Assembly: GCF_900101045.1 (NCBI RefSeq)
Contig: NZ_FNFN01000005.1
Location: 124,001-188,000, forward strand
Origin: Nocardioides sp. YR527
GTDB lineage: Bacteria > Actinomycetota > Actinomycetes > Propionibacteriales > Nocardioidaceae
Length of the DNA: 64,000 nucleotides
Direction: 5' to 3'
The position numbers and the translations under genes were made by a program. Positions 58,143-64,000 of this stretch are shown piece after piece; the stretch's first letter is position 1; each line of letters starts with the position of its first letter. The notes under the pieces were generated by a model. It had not been told where the DNA came from, did no database searches, and saw only the letters and a program-made list of their open reading frames with translations.

Positions 58143-58961
58143 ATGAACAACACGAAGGGGTTCTTCTACCCCCGCACCGCGACTGGTCAGTCGTCCGTGA
58201 TCCCGTCGCCGCCGTGGTACTACTCCGGCGACCTCCTCACGGTCGAGTACCGCACCGATCCGGCTCGCGTCGCCGAGCTCCTGCCTGAGCCGCTCGAGCT
58301 CGCCCCGGAGGATCCGGGTGCGGTGGCGCTGATCTGGGCCGACTGGCAGTCCTGCTCCGGCAGCCGTGAGGAGCTGCTCGACCCGGTGCGCTCGCAGTAC
58401 AAGGAGGCGTTCGTCGTCGTCCGCTGCTCTTTCGAGGGCGTCACCTACTCCCGCTGCGTCTACATCTGGGTCGACAAGGACTTCGCGATCGCCCGCGGCA
58501 TGCACCAGGGCTATCCCAAGAAGCTCGGCTCGATGTGGCAGACCCGGCCGCACCCCTTCGCCCACGCCGCCCCGCAGGTCGCCGCGGGCGGTGTCTTCGG
58601 CGCCACCCTCGCCGCCGGCGACCGCCGCTTGGCACAGGCCGTGCTCACGCTGCGCGAGGAGTCGCCCACCAACGGCTTCGTCAACGGCCACCCGATGGCC
58701 CACCACCGCGTCTACCCGGGCATCGCGAAGGACAGCCCGGATGCGTACGTCGAGCTGATCGCCTCCGGCGCGAGCTCCTTCGAGGCCGGGCCGGCCTGGA
58801 CCGGCGACGTCGAGCTCGAGCTCTTCGAGTCCCCGACCGAGGAGCTCCACCGCCTCCCGGTCCAGGAGATCATCGGCGGCTACTACCGCCAGGTCGGCGT
58901 GGTCTGGGACGGCGGCAGCTCGCTCGCCGACCTCACCCCCGCGAAGGAGGCGGTCCGATGA
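58143..58961 (+). CDS. Acetoacetate decarboxylase-family protein
   Basis: 272 residues, preceded by GAGG. The family motif GMHQGYPKKLGSMWQTR (about 120-136) carries the lysine pair of acetoacetate decarboxylase, one of which forms a Schiff base with the substrate. The N-terminal strand region YYSGDLLTVEYRTDPARVAELLPEPL is typical of the superfamily. Besides acetoacetate decarboxylases, the family includes lyases and hydratases acting on oxo acids. As first gene of an operon with extradiol dioxygenase and fumarylacetoacetate-hydrolase-like genes it may process an oxo-acid ring-cleavage product. Overlaps the next gene by four bases. Confidence 0.9.
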   Translation: MNNTKGFFYPRTATGQSSVIPSPPWYYSGDLLTVEYRTDPARVAELLPEPLELAPEDPGAVALIWADWQSCSGSREELLDPVRSQYKEAFVVVRCSFEGVTYSRCVYIWVDKDFAIARGMHQGYPKKLGSMWQTRPHPFAHAAPQVAAGGVFGATLAAGDRRLAQAVLTLREESPTNGFVNGHPMAHHRVYPGIAKDSPDAYVELIASGASSFEAGPAWTGDVELELFESPTEELHRLPVQEIIGGYYRQVGVVWDGGSSLADLTPAKEAVR

Positions 58962-60454
58962 GTTCAGACATCGCCGTGGTCGAGGGTGTCGAGGTCGACA
59001 CCCGCCACTGGATCGGTGGCCGGCGGGTCGCCTCCGCCGCCACGTTCACCGACGTCTCGCCGATCGACGAGACCCCGCTCGCCGAGGTCCACGCCGGCAC
59101 GGCGGCCGAGGTCGACGCCGCGGTCGCCGCGGCGCGGGCGGCCTTCCCCGCGTGGGCGGCCCTGTCGGTCAAGGAGCGCAGCGACATCCTGCGGGCCGTC
59201 GCCGACGGCATCGAGGCACGGATCGAGGACCTCTCCGTCGTCGAGACCCGCGACAACGGCTCGTTGCTGCGCTCGCACCGCCGCGGCGTCATGCCGCGCG
59301 TCGCGATGAACTTCCGCTCCTTCGCCGACTTCGCCGAGCACCAGCTCGGCCACCCCGACATGGAGGTGCCGGGCCGCGGCCACCGCGAGCGGATCACGTA
59401 CGACCCGGCCGGCGTGGTCGCGATCATCACGCCCTGGAACGCGCCGCTCATGCTCGCCAGCTGGCGGATCGGTCCCGCGCTCGCCGCCGGCAACACCGTC
59501 GTCGTCAAGCCGCCGGAGTGGGCGCCGCTGACCGCGAGCCTGCTGGCCGACATCATGGCCGAGGCCGGCGTACCCGCCGGTGTGTTCAACGTCGTGCAGG
59601 GCACCGGCGTCGACGCAGGTGCACCGCTCACCGCGCACCCGGACATCAACCGGCTCGCCTTCACCGGGTCCGTCCCGACCGCCGGGGTCATCTCGAAGTC
59701 CACGGCGGCCAACATCGTGCCGTTGTCCTACGAGCTCGGGGGCAAGTCGCCGCTGATCGTCTTCGAGGACGCCGACCTCGACCTCGCGGTCGAGCTGGCG
59801 GTCGAGCAGTTCGACAACGCCGGCCAGGTCTGCCTCAAGGCGGCCCGGATGATCGTGCACTCCTCACTGGTCGAGGAGTTCACCGAGCGGGTCGTCGCGG
59901 GCGCCGCGCAGCTGGTCCAGGGCGACCCGCGCGAGGAGTCCACCGACGTCTCCGCCCTGGTCTCCCGGCGCCACTTCGAGCAGATCTCCGGGTTCGTCGA
60001 ACGTGCCGTCGCCGACGGTGCCCGCCCCCTGCTCGGCGGCGGTCCCAACCGCGAGCTCGGCGGGCTCTACTTCCGGCCGACGATCCTCGTCGGCGCCGCC
60101 CCCGACGCGGAGATCATGACCGAGGAGGTCTTCGGTCCGGTCGTCACCATCGAGCCCTTCGACACCGAGGCGGAGGCGGTCGCCAAGGCCAACGACACCC
60201 GGTTCGGACTCGCCGCGACACTGGCCACCGGTGACCCGGAGCGTGCCGAGCGGGTCTCGAAGCAGCTGCGCGCCGGCACGGTCTGGGTCAACTGCTTCTT
60301 CGTCCGCGACCTCAACGCGCCGTTCGGCGGCAGCGGCCGCTCCGGGATCGGCCGCGAGGGCGGCATCTGGTCCTTCGACTTCTACACCGACATCAAGAAC
60401 AGCGTCTTCTCGCCCACCGGCTGGGCGGGGCAGGGAGGTGGATCCGATGGGTGA
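58958..60454 (+). CDS. Aldehyde dehydrogenase, probable semialdehyde dehydrogenase (HpaE-like)
   Basis: 498 residues from ATG 58958, overlapping the decarboxylase gene. The ALDH motifs IITPWNAPLMLASWRIGPALAAGN (about 148-171), FTGSVPTAG, YELGGKSPLIVFEDADL (about 259) and the cysteine in DNAGQVCLKAARM (about 291) are intact. The ending LNAPFGGSGRSGIGREGGIWSFDFYTDIKN resembles 5-carboxymethyl-2-hydroxymuconate semialdehyde dehydrogenase (HpaE). The following homoprotocatechuate-type dioxygenase supports that the ring-cleavage semialdehyde is the substrate. The assignment to exactly this semialdehyde is inferred from context. Confidence 0.92.
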   Translation: MSSDIAVVEGVEVDTRHWIGGRRVASAATFTDVSPIDETPLAEVHAGTAAEVDAAVAAARAAFPAWAALSVKERSDILRAVADGIEARIEDLSVVETRDNGSLLRSHRRGVMPRVAMNFRSFADFAEHQLGHPDMEVPGRGHRERITYDPAGVVAIITPWNAPLMLASWRIGPALAAGNTVVVKPPEWAPLTASLLADIMAEAGVPAGVFNVVQGTGVDAGAPLTAHPDINRLAFTGSVPTAGVISKSTAANIVPLSYELGGKSPLIVFEDADLDLAVELAVEQFDNAGQVCLKAARMIVHSSLVEEFTERVVAGAAQLVQGDPREESTDVSALVSRRHFEQISGFVERAVADGARPLLGGGPNRELGGLYFRPTILVGAAPDAEIMTEEVFGPVVTIEPFDTEAEAVAKANDTRFGLAATLATGDPERAERVSKQLRAGTVWVNCFFVRDLNAPFGGSGRSGIGREGGIWSFDFYTDIKNSVFSPTGWAGQGGGSDG

Positions 60455-61406
60455 GGTCGTCGGCGCGGGACTGATCGCGCACGTCCCCACGATCGTGCTG
60501 CCGGAGGAGGTCCGGCGAGAGCTCAACAACGGCGAGGACTCGACCCTGGTCTCGGGGCTGCAGCAGCTGCGGCGCGAGGTCTTCGACGTCGTCGACTACG
60601 ACACGGTCGTCGTCCTCGACTCGCACTGGGCCACGACCGTCGAGTGGGTCGTGACGGCGCAGGACCGCCGCAGCGGGCTGTTCACCTCCGAGGAGCTGCC
60701 CCGCGGGATGTCCCGCCGGCACTACGACTTCCCCGGAGACCCCGAGCTGGCCCACCTGATCGCGAGCAGGGCTCCCGAGCACAGCACCTGGATCACCGCG
60801 ATCGACGACCACTCGCTGCCGATCTTCTACGCGACCACCAACGTGTGGGAGTTCCTCGGCCAGGGCCTGCCCGACAAGAAGTGGATCTCGATCGGCGTCT
60901 GCCAGACCGCCGACGGGGAGGACGCCCTACGCCTGGGCCGGGCCCTCGGCGCGGCGATCGCCGAGTCGGACCGCAAGGTCCTCCTCATCGCGAGCGGCGC
61001 CATGTCGCACACGTTCTGGCCGCTGCGGAAGCTGCGCGACCACGAGGCGGCCGGCGTCGAGCACATCTTCACCCCCGAGGCCGCCGCGGCCGATGCCGAG
61101 CGCATCGACTGGTTCAAGCAGGGCGACCACGCCCAGGTGCTCGACACGATGGACGAGTTCTACCGGTTCAGGCCGGAGGCACGGTTCCAGCACTACCTGA
61201 TGATGATCGGAGCCCTCGGCGAGGTCGACTGCACCGCACCGGGCCGCCAGTACGGCGAGTACGAGAACTCCGTGGGCACCGGCCAGGTGCACCTGTGGTT
61301 CGACCGACCCGAGGGTGGCTTCCCGGCCGCCCGCCCGACCCCGACCGACCCCGACTTCGTACGCCAGACCACTGCCCCGGGATCCGACATCCCGGCCGCC
61401 GGCTGA
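60447..61406 (+). CDS. hpaD: Class III extradiol dioxygenase, 3,4-dihydroxyphenylacetate 2,3-dioxygenase-like
   Basis: 319 residues (LigB fold). It has an N-terminal histidine in GLIAHVPTIVLPE (about 8-20), a second in VVVLDSHWATTVEW (about 53-66) and GLFTSEELPRGMSRRHYDFPGDPELAHLIA, a close match to E. coli HpaD. SGAMSHTFWPLR and VGTGQVHLWF complete the pattern. Such enzymes open the ring of 3,4-dihydroxyphenylacetate next to the hydroxyls using Fe(II) and O2. Overlaps the aldehyde dehydrogenase by eight bases. Homoprotocatechuate is the best guess, but other catechol acids cannot be excluded. Confidence 0.88.
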   Translation: MGEVVGAGLIAHVPTIVLPEEVRRELNNGEDSTLVSGLQQLRREVFDVVDYDTVVVLDSHWATTVEWVVTAQDRRSGLFTSEELPRGMSRRHYDFPGDPELAHLIASRAPEHSTWITAIDDHSLPIFYATTNVWEFLGQGLPDKKWISIGVCQTADGEDALRLGRALGAAIAESDRKVLLIASGAMSHTFWPLRKLRDHEAAGVEHIFTPEAAAADAERIDWFKQGDHAQVLDTMDEFYRFRPEARFQHYLMMIGALGEVDCTAPGRQYGEYENSVGTGQVHLWFDRPEGGFPAARPTPTDPDFVRQTTAPGSDIPAAG

Positions 61407-61427
61407 GCCCCGAGAGGAACCACCGAG

Positions 61428-62288
61428 ATGACCACCGAACACCGCCGGATCCTCCTCGACGGCAACGCGGTCGACGTACGCCGTGAGGGTGAGAGCCTCG
61501 TCGCCGGCGACGGCCGCAGCGTCGCGATCGCAGACGCCACCCACCTGCCACCGGTCACGCCGAGCAAGATCGTCTGCGTCCACCTGAACTACTCCTCGCG
61601 GGTCGAGGAGATGCTGACGACGCTGCCGCCGGCACCGACGTACTTCCACAAGCCGGTCTCCGCGCTCAACGCCCACGACTCCGCCGTGGTCCGGCCGCAG
61701 GGCTGCAAGTGGCTCAACTACGAGGGCGAGATCGCGATCGTCATCGGGAGGACCGCGCGCAACATCTCGCCGGAGGAGGCGGGGGACTACATCCGCGGCT
61801 ACTCCGTCGGCAACGATTACGGCCTGCACGACTTCCGTGACACCGACTCCGGCTCGATGCTGCGGGTCAAGGGCGCCGACACGCTGTGCCCGATCGGCCC
61901 CGGCATCGTCGAGGGCTGGGACTTCCACGACAAGCGGATCCGCACGATCGTCAACGGTGAGGTGCGCCAGGACGGCAACACCGACGAGATGAAGTGGGAC
62001 ATGCACTACCTCGTCGCCGACATCGCGCGCACGATCACCCTGCAGCCCGGCGACATCCTGATGTCCGGCACCCCGGCGATCTCGCGCACGGTCTACCCCG
62101 GCGACGTCGTCGAGGTCGAGGTCGAGGGGCTCGGCACCCTGCGCAACCACATCGTCGAGGGTCCCACCCCGATCCGCAGCGACGTCGGCGCCCAGCCGAC
62201 CGAGAGCGAGGAGGTGCTCTCGACCGCCCAGGGTGGCGACTGGGAGTTCCGCGGCATCCGCAAGCCCGACCTGTCGAACACCCACTGA
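61428..62288 (+). CDS. Fumarylacetoacetate hydrolase-family enzyme (HpaG-like)
   Basis: 286 residues with GAGAGGAA upstream. The FAH domain metal motif EGEIAIVIGRTARNISPEEAGDYIRGYSVGNDYGLHDFR (about 103-141) has the paired acidic ligands. DILMSGTPAISRTVYPGDVVEVEVEGLG and the N-terminal VCVHLNYSSRVEEM fit isomerase/decarboxylase members such as HpaG. It would act after ring cleavage and semialdehyde oxidation, converting 5-carboxymethyl-2-hydroxymuconate-type compounds to decarboxylated products. It lies 21 bases downstream of the dioxygenase. Confidence 0.92.
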   Translation: MTTEHRRILLDGNAVDVRREGESLVAGDGRSVAIADATHLPPVTPSKIVCVHLNYSSRVEEMLTTLPPAPTYFHKPVSALNAHDSAVVRPQGCKWLNYEGEIAIVIGRTARNISPEEAGDYIRGYSVGNDYGLHDFRDTDSGSMLRVKGADTLCPIGPGIVEGWDFHDKRIRTIVNGEVRQDGNTDEMKWDMHYLVADIARTITLQPGDILMSGTPAISRTVYPGDVVEVEVEGLGTLRNHIVEGPTPIRSDVGAQPTESEEVLSTAQGGDWEFRGIRKPDLSNTH

Positions 62289-62300
62289 GGCGTCCTCCTG

Positions 62301-63233
62301 ATGCCTGCTCCCCGGATGCTGATGATCCTCAGCGAGAACTGGACGATCACCGACGGCCGCAACCTGAACGACCTGGTCACCTGGTCCCGGATCGCCGAGG
62401 ACACCGGCTTCGACTCGGTGATGATCTCCGAGCACGTCGTCCTCGGCCCCGACGCCAGCGACCTGGGCGTGATGGGCAACCCCCGTGACTACGCCATGCC
62501 CGGCAACCAGGACCCGCTGATGCCGTGGCCGAGCTCGCTGATGGTGTTCTCCGCGATCGCGAGCGTCACCGAGCGGATCCGGCTCGTCGGCGCCGCGGTG
62601 CTGGCCCCGCTGCGCCATCCGCTGATGCTGGCCCGCGAGCTGGGCACCCTCGACCTGATCTCGCGGGGCCGCCTGGTCGTCCAGCCCAGCGTGAGCTGGA
62701 GCAAGGACGAGTACGCCGCGCTCGACGTGCCGTTCCGCGAGCGCGGCAGGATCCTCGACGAGCAGCTCGAGGTGATGGATCTGGTCTTCAGGCAGTCGCC
62801 GGCCACCCACCACGGCCGTTACTTCGACTTCGAGGACATCTACCTCGAGCCGAAGGCCTTCCGCCCGGACGGGCCGCGGATGTGGTTCGGTGGTCAGCGC
62901 GCCCACGGCGCGGTCGTCGAGCGGCTGGTGAGGTACGGCCACGGGTTCCACCCGCTCGGGCGACCGAGCGCCGCGGACCTGCGGGTGATCCGGGACGCCA
63001 TGGCGGCGGCCGGCCGGGACATGGCCGAGCTCGAGATGGTGGGTGGGGTGCGCTACCGCTTCCCCGACGACCACTCCCTGGCGGACCTGGGGGAGTCGAT
63101 GGACTCCATCCCGGAGCAGCTCGAGCAGGGGTTCACCACGATGTGCATCAAGCCGTCGATGTACATCGACGACAAGTCCCAGATGGAGGCGTTCTGCAAG
63201 GACGTCATGAAGCGTGCGGAGGCGATGGCCTGA
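62301..63233 (+). CDS. Luciferase-like (LLM) flavin/F420-dependent oxidoreductase
   Basis: 310 residues. Pattern of the LLM family: FDSVMISEHVVLGPDAS (about 35-51), TERIRLVGAAVLAPLRHPLMLARELGTLDLISRGRLVVQPSVSWSKDEYAALDVPFRERGRILDE (about 92-156) and MWFGGQRAHGAVVERLVRYGHGFHPLG. These enzymes use FMN or F420 and often carry out monooxygenation or hydride transfer. It resembles TIGR03619-type F420 proteins. Within a meta-cleavage operon it may hydroxylate the aromatic precursor before ring opening, or reduce a dienoic intermediate. It shares one base with the following gene (overlap TGATG). Confidence 0.85.
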   Translation: MPAPRMLMILSENWTITDGRNLNDLVTWSRIAEDTGFDSVMISEHVVLGPDASDLGVMGNPRDYAMPGNQDPLMPWPSSLMVFSAIASVTERIRLVGAAVLAPLRHPLMLARELGTLDLISRGRLVVQPSVSWSKDEYAALDVPFRERGRILDEQLEVMDLVFRQSPATHHGRYFDFEDIYLEPKAFRPDGPRMWFGGQRAHGAVVERLVRYGHGFHPLGRPSAADLRVIRDAMAAAGRDMAELEMVGGVRYRFPDDHSLADLGESMDSIPEQLEQGFTTMCIKPSMYIDDKSQMEAFCKDVMKRAEAMA

Positions 63234-63955
63234 TGACGACGGACCTGATGACGACAGAGACGAAGCGGCTGCTGCTCCTCGGACACGACTACCTGGCGGC
63301 AGGAGGGATCGAGGCGCGGTTCGCCGAGCGTGGCTACCAGCTCGAGAGGGTCCAGGTGATCCCGCCCGACCGCTTCGAGGACCCGGGCGTGGACGTCGAC
63401 TTCCCGGACCCGCGCGACTACGACGCGGTCCTCGTGCTCGGTGCCCGATGGAGCGTCTACAGCGACCAGGTCGCCTCCTGGGTGAAGCCCGAGCTCGAGC
63501 TGCTGGGTACGGCGGACGAGGCCGGCGTACCGGTCTTCGGGATCTGCTTCGGCGGCCAGATGCTGGCCCAGGCACACGGCGGGGAGGTCGTCGCGTCGCC
63601 GGCGCCGGAGATCGGTCCGCAGGTCGTGGCTGGGATCCCGGCTGTCGCCGGGATCTGGACGCAGTGGCACCACGACCGGTTCGTCCCGCCGCCCGACGCG
63701 ACGGTCGTCGGTGCCAACGCCGCGGCCCCGCAGGCGTTCGTGCTCCGGCGCAACCTCGCCGTGCAGTTCCATCCCGAGGTGGACGCGGACAGCGTCCGCG
63801 GTTGGGTCGAGGACGGCGGCGCCGAAGACGCCAGGGGCCGCGGGCTCGACCCCGAGGTGCTCCTGGAGCACGTCGCGTCCCTCGACGCCGACGTACGGGT
63901 CCGGGCGGCCGCGCTCGTCGACTACTTCCTCGACCAGGTGGCATCGAGCCGATGA
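63233..63955 (+). CDS. Class I glutamine amidotransferase-like protein
   Basis: 240 residues from ATG 63233. An ATG five codons inside is also possible. The GATase fold shows LVLGARWSVYSDQVASW, the catalytic cysteine in VFGICFGGQMLAQAHGGEVV (about 99-118), and His/Glu in LAVQFHPEVDADSV (about 175-188). It resembles stand-alone GMP-synthase-type amidotransferases that hydrolyse gamma-glutamyl amides. It is a second gamma-glutamyl-hydrolase candidate in the window, unlike the PuuD type at 47.4 kb. It could release an aromatic amine-derived product from a gamma-glutamyl conjugate. That is inferred only from the shared operator B regulon. Confidence 0.87.
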   Translation: MTTDLMTTETKRLLLLGHDYLAAGGIEARFAERGYQLERVQVIPPDRFEDPGVDVDFPDPRDYDAVLVLGARWSVYSDQVASWVKPELELLGTADEAGVPVFGICFGGQMLAQAHGGEVVASPAPEIGPQVVAGIPAVAGIWTQWHHDRFVPPPDATVVGANAAAPQAFVLRRNLAVQFHPEVDADSVRGWVEDGGAEDARGRGLDPEVLLEHVASLDADVRVRAAALVDYFLDQVASSR

Positions 63956-64000
63956 GCAGGGTCGTCCTCGTCACCGGCGGAGGCACGGGCATCGGCGCCG
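63952..64000 (+). CDS. Short-chain dehydrogenase, N-terminal fragment (runs off window)
   Basis: Only the first 16 residues are visible. They contain the dinucleotide motif VLVTGGGTGIGA of classical SDRs. The ATG overlaps the previous stop by four bases, so the gene continues the meta-cleavage operon beyond the window. Substrate and length unknown. Confidence 0.8.
   Translation, partial: MSRVVLVTGGGTGIGA

Overview
The window is a very GC-rich, gene-dense actinobacterial segment. It encodes Mce proteins, a complete-looking mycofactocin maturation locus, a mycothiol-synthase-like acetyltransferase, many F420/FMN-type luciferase-like enzymes and a DUF222/HNH nuclease. Together these suggest a soil actinomycete of the Nocardioides type (Propionibacteriales). 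That placement is inference from gene content and style only. No rRNA, tRNA, CRISPR array or insertion sequence was seen.

Layout. (1) 1-5.2 kb: the end of an Mce lipid-import operon, with two MCE proteins, an MMPL/RND protein and a parvulin-type PPIase overlapping head to tail. (2) 5.2-28.6 kb: a large catabolic region with a fused CaiB-type CoA-transferase, crotonases, SDR, acyl-CoA synthetase, Rieske oxygenase and reductases, and a P450 with its ferredoxin. It continues with SCP2, an NDMA/mycofactocin-type alcohol dehydrogenase, aldehyde dehydrogenases, Cys-less thiolase-fold proteins with a DUF35 partner, and an acyl-CoA dehydrogenase. (3) 28.6-31.2 kb: a repeat-rich interval around a DUF222/HNH gene. 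(4) 31.2-39.0 kb: a TetR regulator diverging from a beta-oxidation operon (thiolase, SDR, thioesterase, acyl-CoA dehydrogenase, APH-like kinase, dienoyl-CoA reductase-like enzyme). (5) 39.0-45.6 kb: mftR and mftABCDE, a mycofactocin-coupled SDR, and mftF. (6) 45.6-54.6 kb: an amidase, a gamma-glutamyl hydrolase, MarR, a permease, a glutamine-synthetase-like ligase, a ferredoxin-domain reductase, a Rieske-family protein that has lost its metal ligands, and a luciferase-like enzyme. (7) 54.6-58 kb: LysR, a methyltransferase and a P450. (8) 58.1-64 kb: a homoprotocatechuate-type meta-cleavage operon running off the end.

Two operator families tie the catabolic genes together. Family A (arms near TAAACCT and AGGTTTA, 9-nt spacer) occurs at seven promoters between 7.5 and 32.0 kb, including the one shared by the TetR gene and the thiolase operon. 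It therefore probably defines one TetR-controlled acyl-CoA/lipid catabolic regulon. Family B (ATCGTWCGGATCCGWACGAT-like, 20 bp) occurs at the promoters of the amidase, the permease/ligase operon, the second P450 and the meta-cleavage operon. A weak copy lies in front of the MarR gene, which makes MarR the natural candidate regulator.

Inferred biology: regions 2 and 4 look like uptake, oxygenation and beta-oxidation-like breakdown of a hydrophobic ring or side-chain compound. The alcohol oxidation step there probably uses the mycofactocin made by region 5. Regions 6-8 look like catabolism of an amine or amide through gamma-glutamyl intermediates, feeding an aromatic meta-cleavage route. The most unusual single gene is the full-length Rieske-oxygenase homologue at 52.7 kb. 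It lacks three of four [2Fe-2S] ligands and appears to lack two of three mononuclear-iron ligands, yet sits directly behind an intact reductase gene.
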